Assembly: GCA_036924285.1 (NCBI GenBank)
Contig: JAYKYS010000007.1
Location: 4,898,001-4,962,000, forward strand
Origin: Asterella californica
Lineage: Eukaryota > Streptophyta > Marchantiopsida > Marchantiales > Aytoniaceae
DNA length: 64,000 bases
Reading direction: 5' to 3'
Shown in pieces: positions 49,743-60,740 of this stretch (positions are counted from its first letter, which is position 1; each line of letters opens with the position of its first letter). Made by a program: the position numbers and the translations under genes. The notes below the pieces were generated by a model that ran no database searches, was not told the origin of the DNA, and saw nothing but the letters and a program-made list of their open reading frames with translations.

Positions 49743-52700
49743 AACATATGCAGTAGAGGAATCTTAACAGACTAAGAGATTTGAACCTCGTTTTCCACTA
49801 TTGACTTAGTCCTGCTTGATTCTAGAACAGAAAAAGCCTTGTCTTTGCCATGCCCTGACTAGCAGTTCAGCAAATATTCTAATTAACTGAAACTATCTAT
49901 ATGCATATTCCCCTACTGACGACAAGTAAATGGAGAAAGTGTGTCGTTCTATCCTCCACTTTTCATATCAATATTATTTGAATAATATAACGAGATTCAA
50001 GTACGACAGTACTTACCAATTTGTTGAGCTATTGATCCAGTGCTAATTAAAGTCCTCCTTTTAATCCATGTCTAACATCAGATCTAAATAATTTAACTGT
50101 TCTTGTCTCTCCATCGGCAGTATATCATAGGTGAAAGTAACTACTCAGGATAAAGTTTCAACTCTAATATTACTCCTGAAGTACCTGTACTACACAAGCA
50201 TATCTGCATTCTGACAAATTCGTCAAGAAGGTGCTGCAAGAGGCTGAAGGTGAGGCTGGGCTGAAGGAGACAGTGATCTGTGCGGAGAATCATTTAACGA
50301 CTTTACTTCGGCTCCATACGAACAGTCAGAGAACCCCTTTACAACTACGGTACTGTAGCTGCAGGAACACGTCATAAAATTCAAGGCACTTTGCAGCAAA
50401 CCTTGGCTAACGGCAGAAAAGCAATTCAGTCAAACTTCCAAGAAGTGCACTGAAAGTCGTTATATGATTCCTAACGATAAGTAAGGGTCGGAACGCTCAC
50501 CGAATCTTCATCAAGACGGAGAGCCATTTGCCGGGTAGGCATTGTCTGGTTGCTAGCAATCCAAAAGGGATTCAATCAAACTGAGAGTCGCCATCTTCTT
50601 TGATGGAGAACGGAGCATACAGAAGACCTGTTGGAATGAAAGCTGCCATCGTTCATTATGGAAGGGACGTCTGGCGTCGTACAACAGGAAAGAGCCAAAT
50701 CCTGTCAGCAACTATCAGTTGCTGCGGTTCCATCACCACTTCATCGAGTATAGCATTTGTCACAAGAGTCTCGGAGCAGAGAGCCAGAGGTCATATGGAT
50801 GCCAGCGCTCTTCACGAATTAAAGATCAGAAAGGGGAAAATCGTTCTTGGCATCAAAAAAACACGGAGTTGGAGTTCAACCATGACCGCAACAACATCTA
50901 GCCTGCGCTGTCATACTGACCTCTCGAGTATCTTCTCATCACCTACCACTATAAATCTCTCTATCCTCCTGTAAAACAACTGCCATGCGCTTGGGAAATC
51001 AAGTGCAAGACGACTGCGTGAGCAAAAGAGAAAACAATCGAATATAGTAATAGAACCATACAAGAATTAGTAGGGCACCGTCCCCTTTGTTACGCGCGCC
51101 TCCATCGCCGATGAGACCTCCGTTCGAACTACGAGGAGAACATGACGACAATGCAATGGAGTTCGCTGTGGGCTCCAGGATAGCTACTGTGCCTAGCAAA
51201 GAGGAGACGATAGTAGAAGCACGCAGTTAGGTCGGAAACTGCGTTCCAGCGAAGATGCAGTTGCACGCAGTGACCAAGAATGAAGTTGAAGGCTCCTCCT
51301 GATAACATAATCATACGTATATATAATCCATCGACGGTAACTTACGTGGGAAGAACTACAGTAGGTAGGACGGGGGGTTACTGGGCCGGGTGGATGATAA
51401 GAGGAGCAACGCCACCCTCCACTATCAAACAATGCACGCTGTCAGTACTATCTTCAGAGTCCGACTTGCTGGAAGTTCCGTCCACCAGTCCAAGCTTGCC
51501 GATGAGAGAAAGATAACCCAATATTCTTCCAGTGAAACTTATCCTCGATAGACACCTGAATCTAAAAAGTTGAATACAAAACACCTGAATAGAAGACACC
51601 TGAACTCAGGTACTTGGACATAAAACATCAAAAATCAAAGGAAGAGAATGTCGGTGGAGGTAGATGTTTGTTGAAGTCACAGGTTTCATCACAACCAGAT
51701 GGCTCATGGATTTTACTTGGAAACCGTGACAGAAACGTGAGCAAACCACATCACCCGAAACATATGAACCCATCATGTTCCAAAGTTCTTCCAATGCTAG
51801 CGGATGTTCAATCCTTCATATCTCGGAACCCTTGCCATAAGAGCAGTAGACTTGTGAACAACGGGACAGTTGAGTGCATCTACCGGAAAGGAAAAATCAT
51901 ACCATTTGCCCGTCATCTTTTATGGAGAGCTTTCTGTTTTCAATCTTTCTTTTAATCAAAAGTCTGAAATCAGTTGAACTTGTTATATTTCAAGAGGGGT
52001 AATAATGGCTGCTTTAAGCTGGATAGCTGTTGTTGTCAATAACGTTGGAAAATATCAACTGATATAACTGATGCATCATCAATGTCAATTCATGGAAACC
52101 GGGGCAGAGCAGAAGGTAAACCCACATGTTACCCTTGGTACCTCGAAGCCCTTCATCGTCGTGATCAGTTTTAGAATTTGCTCAGTTCACTGGTTTTACG
52201 ATCCCTGCGTCAGGTTATACACTAATGGAGTCTGTACTTGTGAAGAGCTTTTGTATGGAGTGAGCTTGCACTGAAGGGAGGAGAATTACTGATAGTGCAT
52301 TTGCAGGTACTTTGGATCTTTGAAACGTGGAACACGTCCTGAACTTCTATTCTGTCCATCGAAGTGAAGAGCTCGTCGACAGCGGTGGAGTAATACGATG
52401 GACACTCTTTGCAGATTTCAAGCTTCTGGGTTTGAAATTCACTCAAACTTTCGAACAATTCCGGAAGTGATCAATGCAGAAAGTCACGGTTTATTTCAAA
52501 TCCACGAGTGAGGGCGGAGTCCCTTTTCCTGTCCTATGTAAATGCTTCTACTTGTTCGAACACTTCCATTACGACTGTTCAGCTCCACACATGACCGATT
52601 GAATACGTAACGTATACCCAAGAATATTGTTGTTACCACGTGCAGGAACTGGAGGTGGGGCCAAAATGTATCCAGGAATACAAGATGCGGAGCTCGGTCT

Positions 52701-54978
52701 TGTCAGGATTTGCGGAGGTGGAAATGCATGCTGCAGACGAGAACGCCCTCATGGCTCATAGCTCCCCAGGCGCTGATCAGTTTCGGATCTGTTCGATCAT
52801 AGCAGTCATTCTCTGAGAGGTGCTGCGCCTGTGAAAACCATTGGATAAATGAGAATCATGATAATCATCCATACGGTACTTGATTTAGGGGTGAAACACC
52901 TTTTCGCGGCCTGGAAGCTTCTCTGCTTGAAGTTTCGCATTTCACCGTTTTCGTTTTTGAGATAAATCGACGGTAAGCATGGCAACACAGGCTCCTTAGA
53001 AAAAGAGCTAACCTTCTTCCTTCCCGCGCTCCTTCCACACTGTAAAGGGGTCTGAAGTCTTGGCCTCCGAAGTTCTTGGCATTCAAGATTCGTATATTCT
53101 AATAATCTGTAACAGAATAGTACAGCAGAGCACACACATCATTCATGCGTAATGAACCATTGTCTGGGAATCTAGATGTTTGATGATCGCGGATATGGAG
53201 GCTAAAGTGCCGACCTAGTTACAAAGTGAACATTGTACCACGGTCACCTGCTCGAATACCCCAAACAAAACTGTAAACAGAAAAGGTTTCTTGGTATGCT
53301 GGAGGATCGGCTTCGGATGTCAACCATGCATGCTCTAGCGCTTCCTGACTCCCGTCAACGAAACCTTCTACTGTATTCAGAAATGTTTCTCTTTTCTTCA
53401 CACTTCTTTCCGTTCATTACGTCCCTCTACTCTTAATCTGATACAGGAGAATTATCTAGCTCTCTACATATCTCTCGAACAAATACGAGCATTTTAGCCC
53501 CTTGCCAAGTGTCAAAGAAAAGTCCTCTTAGCGTCTGACATTCATCAGTAGAGTCTGGTTGTGGTTTGTCTGGAGAGTGTCTTCTGTATCTACCTTGACG
53601 GGCACTGAGAGATCGATTAGCCATGTCAATCCTTCCGATGAATAAGCATGAGTCTGCGTGACCGTTCGGGTCATACTGATACGGTACAGAGTACAGACTG
53701 TCCCATGAACGTGGGGAGCAAAAGATTAGCGGTATTTTGTGTCTCTCCCCTCGGGTGTCGGAAGTGCCGCCTGACTGCGAATCGGAGTTTCTTATTATGG
53801 TAACCGTAAGGATGGTCTGTTGTATCATTTGCACGAGGACAATGCAGATCAACATCGTACTGTACAGTATTATGGAATCTCGATGTTTAGCAGAGATTTC
53901 CTTTATTGCACCCTTATACCTTTGTTGTACTTGACCGCGGCCTCACGTTCATCTTTACCACACTCTTGACTGCAACGACCGTCCAGCGAGTCGAAATGGC
54001 ATGTCGGACGTACATGCCAGCAGCGACATGATCTGACGTGTGAGAGTAAGAAATATCCTCTCGATATCCTAAGAATCTCACGTAAGACATGTCAGCTGAT
54101 ATCCTAGTTGATATGGCCGGGGACCTGATCAAAGTCTAGAGCCGGTAAGGTGCGATTCAAAGAAGCGACGGGTGCGGTAAAGTAAATTTCTGTTTAGCAT
54201 ATCATATCTCAATTTGCTTTTGTATTGTAGGATGTAAATGAGCTAAGGTCTATCAGAGAAATTTCCGGTTGCTTGATTCTTCCTCATTAAGTTTCTAATG
54301 TGTGATCATAACCCTCTTAACAACAATCCTCCGGGCGATGTATTGCTTGATCATACCTTTGACTTGCTATCGACTATTAACCAATCACTTTTCCAGGTAT
54401 TTTATATTTCAGATTATATATATCAATTTTAGCGCATGTATCGTATTATTTTATTTTATTTTTAAAACGATATAAATGATAGATATATTTAATACACATT
54501 CGAAAGTAATAAAATGATAAAAAACATGAAAAAATGACTGGTTTACTTTCAAGTGTGAAGGGTCATCAAACAATACACCGTTTAAGAAAGGTGTTATCAA
54601 TCACAACAACCTACTAAGGGTGTTATCAAGCAAAATTCTGGAGAAACTCCTTTATCATACTATGTCTTGAGACCTTGTGGGTTTTGCCGGCGTTGGTCTC
54701 GGATAGATTGGTGATCATGAACAAAGCATGAGAAAGTTCTAGTGAAAAAAAAAGAAGGCGAGTGAAGCTGCTACCATTTTTGTACGATGTGACAGTTATA
54801 TAATGTCGGTGTCGGTGCCGACATCCACATTCGTTTCACTGGCCTAGAGGTTGCATGTCGAGGTTGTATGGACATACTACTGGACCACATTCTCGTGCAG
54901 ACTACTTTAATATGTTCCCGGCTAGGTGTTGTGTTTACTCCGGACTGGTGAGAGTAGGCCAAATGAGTAATCTATCAT
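49743..54978. other. Long stretch without a supported gene
   Basis: Moderate GC from 50.1 to 54.1 kb, AT-rich after that. Frames of 110-140 codons occur on both strands (50600-50974 plus, 51614-51955 plus, 52806-53135 minus, 53433-53855 minus), often overlapping. None shows a known domain. The minus frame at 53433-53855 (140 codons) is the longest and may merit a transcript check. No repeat structure was seen. Confidence 0.3.
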
Positions 54979-54986
54979 GTATTGGG

Positions 54987-54999
54987 CAGCGCTAGAGGG
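54987..54999 (+). repeat. hAT left terminal repeat
   Basis: CAGCGCTAGAGGG, inverted relative to the right end. The first seven bases are identical to it; hAT ends usually begin CA(G). Confidence 0.8.
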
Positions 55000-55368
55000 T
55001 AAAATTTGTGGGACGCCGGGTTTTTACCGATTGCATGAGGTTATAAATTGTTTTACAAAATTCCAACCCCCAGTAACCGGGTTTTCCTTTACAGAAACAT
55101 CAGAAACCCGGAGAAGAACGTGATACTCGAAGGGTATCTGTAATTTTTGTGTGAGGTTATGATAACCGATTCTTTTTTCATGTTTTTGGTTTAAATCCGG
55201 TTTAAAAATTTTACAACCGGTTTAAGAAAAAAAAATTGTGATAAGAAGTCACGATATAATCAAGCATAACGATAACGTTAAACTAACACCAACACTAGTC
55301 GATGTATCAAAAATGATACTCGAATTGTGTGATGATGAAAAAAAAGTCAAGTTTTAGAACTGTTTAGT

Positions 55369-55441
55369 GTTCTTCTTGCAGGATTTGAACCTGTATTCAG
55401 GTTTAAGACCTGAATCTCCCTACCAGTTGGGACCAGAAGAC
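55369..55441 (-). other. tRNA-like sequence
   Basis: The minus strand folds as a cloverleaf: acceptor GTCTTCT pairs with AGAAGAAC with one bulged A; D stem TCCC/GGGA with loop AACTGGTA; a 7-bp anticodon stem ATTCAGG/CCTGAAT with loop TCTTAAA; T arm CAGG-TTCAAAT-CCTG. The D and T loops match the tRNA consensus. The long anticodon stem, lack of a variable loop, and C in place of the invariant U33 make a functional tRNA unlikely; the anticodon cannot be stated. It lies inside the hAT element. Confidence 0.5.
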
Positions 55442-56029
55442 CTAACAAGTCTATCTAAAAAAAATTTGCATCAAAAGTACTAAAGTATGTTATGTGCAAG
55501 AAGTGAAATACAGAAAATGAAAACTGAATACCAAAAATTTGCTGGTTCTCTGCATCAACCATGTACATCTGTGGGTTATTTACGAAACGACGATGGTGGA
55601 CATTGCTTTCTCAGATCTCCAGCATCTGATAGCAAATCTGGAAAGTGTCTTCACGTCCTTCTAGGTTCAAACGCTTAACACTGTCCAAGTTTGCTATCTG
55701 CAGATAATTTCTGTACTTCGTCTTAATAACACTCCTTAGTATAACACCAGGAACCACAAATACCCAATCAGCAATAGTAAGCTAGAGCTTAGCTTGATTT
55801 TCCCACGTTTTGAGTCTCGTAACTTCACCACTAAGCGTCCAAATGAAGATAGATGAAGTACCACGGAAAGCTGTCAACGAGCTCTAACAGTTGATGTAAT
55901 GAAAGTGAAGATCCAAAATTGTGTAGAAAAGCTCATTTTTAGTCCTATGAGTGTCTTTGGAGCAATAATGATAAGTATCAAAAATAGATTTTCATATAGG
56001 AGCCGGTCCAGGACACGACAACGGAGATC
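55442..56029. other. hAT 3' non-coding region
   Basis: Downstream of the transposase on its own strand. No protein or repeat motif. The plus frame 55487-55678 is unassigned. Confidence 0.4.
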
Positions 56030-58000
56030 AAACAAAAAAGTTATGAGGGTTTGAAGATTTCACAAGTCGACAGGACTGAATACCCTCTCACAGTGTGCTG
56101 TAGACGCACATTCAACACGGCAATATCAGCCAAGATAGATAGTTGTTGATACTACACTTTAGAATGTCATTGAAACTTATCATCGCCCACAGATCTTTAA
56201 ACGGAGAGTCTCTAAATTCACTATGTGCGTGAGTTTTAAACTGTTGAAACTCTAACTTTACAGAGACAGTTTGCACAAAAGGGGCACATGAGATCCCACT
56301 CACATGTTTCTCTTACCCAAAATGAGCACAAAGAAGTTGAAGTTCCTTAGACCCCCAATCACGTAAAGGAACTAGTTGAGATGACATCTGTGAAGGAGAT
56401 AAAATCTTAAATGCTCCACCAGATCATTGTTAGAAAATCTCTTCAATAGCTGCGAACAAATAGACTCAAAAAAACTTTTCTGGAAACTTACCGCCTCTTC
56501 CAAGTCTCTTCCCAACCGGTCCCTCTCTATTGAACAGAATGAAAGAAACTACCTCTTATCTCTGAATGCAGACGCTTCAACAGCCACCTTCCGGACCATA
56601 ATCTGGCAAAAGATGATACCCAGTATCTTCATTAATGAAGAAAGCATTGAGGTTAACACTAAGATCGACAATATAATGCATCCGGATGGTAACTACTTCA
56701 TTAGCAATCAACGCACCTGTGGTACTAACATCTATAAATTTCTGTTGAAAAATTCGGGACAACACACTCAAAGACTATAAAATATCTGCAAGAAAAAATA
56801 GACAATAGACGGTCTTGAAAGAATGTAGCTTTTTGAAAAGCTGACCACCTACTCCATAATCCGATGGGATCTGCTTCAGAGAGAAAATACTAAACAGAGA
56901 GTCACAGAGACTAGTTATCGTACTCCAGCGAGACAACCAACGTGTTCAATTATACCGCTTCAGGAACTTACGAGAATCTATAAATTCAGACGAAAAGCTT
57001 TTAACCCTTCCTTTCTTTTAGTAGATCTCTTAAAGTTAAGAGCTACTGCATTTATCAAATCATCTACATCCTCACTAAAGGTCACACAAGAAATGTGTCT
57101 AGTGGCATTCAAAAGTGCTAAATTATAACAATGAGCTACACAATGAGAGGTAAGCATAAAAGGATTGACAATACGTGTCAATCGAGTTGCAACTCCGTTA
57201 TGTATACCAGTCATTACTGAAGCTCCATCAGAATCAAAACTTATCATTTTTTCATGTTCAGCCCCCACACTTTCAACAGTTCCAGAAGAGTTTCTGTTAT
57301 TACCTCAGCATGCTTTTCAGATAATCTAATAAGATCGAGAAAGGTTGTTACCACATGTCCTTCTTCCAAAAAGATTGCAAAGATAACCAGATGACCATAC
57401 ACAACAATATCAGTCGCTTCATCACACATCAGTCCAAAAACACGAATGCGTGAACTTGAAGAGTGTACGTTTTTGCATAACAGAGCTAATGCATGTGGAT
57501 GTCTACGCATGCCTTGTCATCATGATAGATACTGTTAGTCATATAAAATGAGACATTTTTCAACATTCTGCGAAGAACCAGAAACTTTGAAAATGCAATA
57601 CATTCTCAACGTACAAAATAAGCAGCACGAAATAATGTAATCAGCGTCTGATCGCAAGCCCTGTTTGCTATTTCGTACCCTTGCTTGAAAGCTTGTTTTC
57701 CTTTGTGTTGAGCCCAAGCCAAAGTCCTATACAATGTTGTACTTGCATGATCATGGAAGGCTAAGACTCAGACATTAACAACACAAGCTAGAGCAAAAGA
57801 TGACTTACTCTTACCACGAGATACCTTACGAAATATTTTTCCAAGGTCCCGATCCAAATGTATCCAGTCAAATAAATCATACCAAGTATCATCTCATAGC
57901 TTACATTGGGCCTCTACTCTAGAAATGACATGCTCGACAAAACAAGGATCTTTTTCTTTGTCGATATCTGCAGAAGAGGTGGAAGATGAAGAAATAGATA
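56030..58000 (-). pseudogene. hAT transposase, frameshifted
   Basis: The transposase cuts and pastes the element. On the minus strand, in order: an N-terminal part (57,850-57,540) with GKIFRKV, FHDHASTTLYRTLAWAQ and IANRACDQTLITLFRAA; 57510-57244 with RIRVFGLMCDEATDIVVYGH (catalytic Asp region) and ETLLELLKVWGLNMKK; 57268-56978 with ISFDSDGASVMTGIHNGVAT (second Asp region) then MLTSHCVAHCYNLAL, the C/H-rich hAT block; 56771-56577 with NEVVTIRMHYIVDLSVNL; 56303-56112; and at about 56,100-56,050 the dimerisation signature CASTAHCERVFS. Neighbouring pieces are in different frames with stops, so at least four breaks inactivate it. Length and order fit a full-length family member. Confidence 0.85.
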
Positions 58001-58428
58001 TGAAACCAGATAGAGTCTTTTGTTTTTTTGAAAACTTATCTTTATCAGAATTACCTCCACTGGATTTCCTGTTGAGAATTGAAAAGGAAGCAAACTACGA
58101 GTTGACTCTTATAAGAAGAACACTATGAATAGTCTGGAACTTGAGTAGTTCAGGTGATCTTAGTGAAAAGAAACACCAATCCTGTCTTCACAAGTATAAC
58201 TCAGATCACTAGTTCTGGATAGTTACCCACCTATCAAGAAGAAATGTTAGCAGTAGTCAAAATGGAAGTCATAACCGTTAGAAGATTAGAGTTATGAAAG
58301 TCCGCATAGATCCACAATCACGTGATAGCAACCACCAACTAAAACCCTCGCTGCAAGACTTCACAAGATCCACCCGACTGCACAAAACAAGTTATAAGCG
58401 CGTCTCTAGATTGAAAAACCTCAATGAG

Positions 58429-59240
58429 ACCTCAAAGAAATAATAGACGAGGAGCGAAAGTAAAGCGACAGACTCCAAGAAAAAGATTACATGCTCCACC
58501 GCCGCTCTGGTTCCGAGTCTCGAGTCTCTACTATGGACTGTCACACAGTCTCGCACATCCAACCTCTCCCATAGCACCTTAACAATGTCCTAGAGTGGAC
58601 CGCTAGGTTGAAAAACCTCAAAAAAACCTCGAAAAAACAATCGATAAGGAGCGAAAGTAAAGCGACGGACTCAAAGAAAAAAGTTATAGGCTCCACCGTC
58701 GCTCCAGTTCCGAGTCTCGAGTCTCCACTGTGCACTACCGCACCGTCTTGCAAAACCTCGAAGAAACCTCGAAGAAACAATACAAGCAGCAAAAGTGCAA
58801 CGGCAACTACAAAAAACTGTCTCGACTCTCGACCCTTGACTGCTGTCGCACCGTCTCGCACGTTCAACCTCTCCCGCAGCTTGTCCACAATGTCAATATC
58901 ACCGCTAGGTCAAAAAATCTCGATAGAACCACGAAGAAAAAATACAAGCAGCAATAGTGCAGCAGCGAACTCCAACAAATTGTCTTGACAGATGATCTCC
59001 GACTGCTGCCGCACCGTCTTGCACGTCCAACCTCTCTTGCAGCTCGCCCAAAATGTCCTAACGTCACCGCTAAGTCAAAGAATCTCGAAAAAATCTCGAA
59101 GAAACAATACAAGCAGCGAAAGTGCAGCGGTGAAATCTAAAAGAATGTCTCGAAACCCGTCTGCTACCGCACCGTCTCGCACGTTCAACATCTCCGGCAA
59201 CACCCTAACTGTGCTTAACATCGCCCTAATGTCTTCCGAA
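58429..59240. repeat. Degenerate tandem array, five units
   Basis: Units begin near 58,429, 58,625, 58,757, 58,929 and 59,093 and are roughly 130-195 bp long. Each shares CCTCGAAGAAACAATA(CAAGCAG), GCGAAAGT.(A/C)AGCG, CACCGTC(T/G)(T/C)GCA and CACCGCTA(G/A)GT. Units differ by indels and substitutions. The array lies between the hAT transposase 5' end and the right terminus. Frames across it are repeat by-products. Confidence 0.85.
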
Positions 59241-59601
59241 ACGTCCACTATGATCAGATCTTCATGTTAATTAGTGATCGTATGATGGATGTAATCTCCA
59301 TCGTTAGATATGATTGTGACATCTGCGCCGTTAAATTTAAATTCCTCTGACGTGTCTATAACGCTGTAGATTTTTGTTGAGAGATATGCATCTACCACGT
59401 AAATCAGAAATTAATCATGCACACCCTGTTAAAAATCAGAAAAGAGAAGTTTAGCTGTTGCAAGAAAACCAGGTTCTGGATTAGGTGCACTACAGTAATC
59501 CGAATTTTACACTTTTGGTCCCGATTTCGAATCCGGATACGATCGCTAGGAACCAGACTTTTTAAAAATCCAGCAGTTTAAGATACAAAAATGCCGGTTA
59601 G

Positions 59602-59613
59602 CCCCGAGCGCTG
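59602..59613 (-). repeat. hAT right terminal repeat
   Basis: Reads CAGCGCTCGGGG on the minus strand, followed at once on the plus side by the right target duplication. Confidence 0.8.
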
Positions 59614-59621
59614 GTATTCGG

Positions 59622-60377
59622 TCGTTGAAGAAGCATGTGGTGTCCAACACTGCATAAATGACTAAAGATATAGTGAGGAATGTGGTTCAACTGCGTAAAG
59701 ACTACATCAAGACTTAGCAAACGGGCACACTCTCAATGTATAAGCTCCATGACTCAACGGGAACATACACCATTTTGGGACTTTTTCCCTTCGTACTTTT
59801 CCGTGGCTTATTTCCGATAAACCATCGATCGTTCCTTACCCACTGTTTAGATTTGGAAAGTTGATAAACCTCAGTTTAGGTTAGGTTTAGGTCCGGAAAT
59901 TAATATACTACTGTTTAGGCTATGTTTAGCTTCAGGAAATTGATATCCTACTGTTTAAGCTCCGTTTAGACACGAACCTGCATTGATTAGTAATAGGTAC
60001 GGGTGTTCAAAAAAGAAATTATATAGTTCATGTTACATGAACTTCTAGAAGGTAATGGTTTATCAACATAAAAAATCTTCATAAAAAATCCTTTATGTAG
60101 TACATATAGGATCTTGGAAATATAAAGTCTTACATCTTTTGTATTTTGGAGAGGGTTTATGTACGGAGACCAATTTGATAACTATTACTTTATTTGATAA
60201 AATAATTATATATATCTATAGTAGTTTCGTAAATCATGATCTCTAAATATTATTATTTTAAACACATCTGACCGTTCGATCGCATGAAAAATTCTCTCTA
60301 TCTTTATAATTTTTATTTTTTTTCACTGTGCAAACCACGCAAGTGGTCAAGGCTTCTCAGTCCTAAAACCCCAGAAA
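59622..60377. other. Intergenic between hAT and MITE
   Basis: No gene. Includes the TTTAG-rich minisatellite at 59,851-59,969, then AT-rich DNA. Confidence 0.45.
59851..59969. repeat. 40-bp minisatellite with TTTAG words
   Basis: Three units (59851-59890, 59891-59929, 59930-59969) share GGAAA(G/T)T.(G/A)ATA and end in GTTTAG. Unit 1 contains GTTTAGGTTAGGTTTAGG, a degenerate likeness to the plant telomere repeat TTTAGGG. Confidence 0.85.
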
Positions 60378-60740
60378 TTTACTTGACACCCCTAATACGT
60401 TTCTCAGACTTGACCCTACCTCTCTTAATTTTACGTTACATTATTTGATCTCACCCCTTGACTAGCTCTAGCAGGTTCAGTAAGTCAAAATATCACATCA
60501 TCAGAATGCAAGAAGTGCATGTTATCCATAAGTCATGTATTTCCTAAAAAAAATCAATTTAAAATATTTTTATCATATATTATCAACTCAAATGATCTTT
60601 TATTTGTCTTAGTATAATAGTTTATATAACGATAAACTTACTAAACCTGCTCTTGCCAGTCAAGGGTGCTGTAAAGTAACAAAAAGTTAAGAGGGGTGGG
60701 GTCAAATCCAACAAAAGTATTAGAGGTGGGGTAAAGTAAA
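60378..60740. mobile_element. MITE with ~105-bp inverted arms
   Basis: The left arm (60378-60484) and the right arm (60637-60740) are imperfect reverse complements: both outer ends read TTTACTT, both inner ends read AGCAGGTT(C/T)AGTAAG, with CCCCTTGACT / CACCCTTGACT and TCTCTTAA / CCTCTTAA matching. About 150 bp of AT-rich DNA lies between. No coding. Superfamily and target duplication not determined. Confidence 0.8.

Larger units (their letters stand above)
54979..59621. mobile_element. hAT DNA transposon with target duplication
   Basis: A complete but dead hAT-superfamily element of 4,627 bp (54987-59613). Its ends are inverted: CAGCGCTAGAGGG on the left and the complement of CAGCGCTCGGGG on the right. 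They are flanked by an 8-bp target duplication, GTATTGGG (54979-54986) and GTATTCGG (59614-59621), one mismatch apart; 8 bp is the hAT hallmark. Inside is a broken hAT transposase on the minus strand (58.0-56.0 kb). The interior also carries a tRNA-like sequence and a tandem array. Confidence 0.85.

Noticed and set aside
49770..49811. GACTAAG...CTTAGTC stem enclosing a GGTTCAAATC-like T loop, a possible tRNA
   Set aside because: Only 42 bases lie between the outer stem ends, with no D or anticodon arm, and the T stem pairs poorly. Probably chance.
56427..56780. 117-codon plus-strand frame within the hAT element
   Set aside because: It is the antisense shadow of the transposase segment 56771-56577.
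59871..59892. Interstitial telomere from TTTAGG words
   Set aside because: The words are not tandem TTTAGGG and lie within a 40-bp minisatellite unit.
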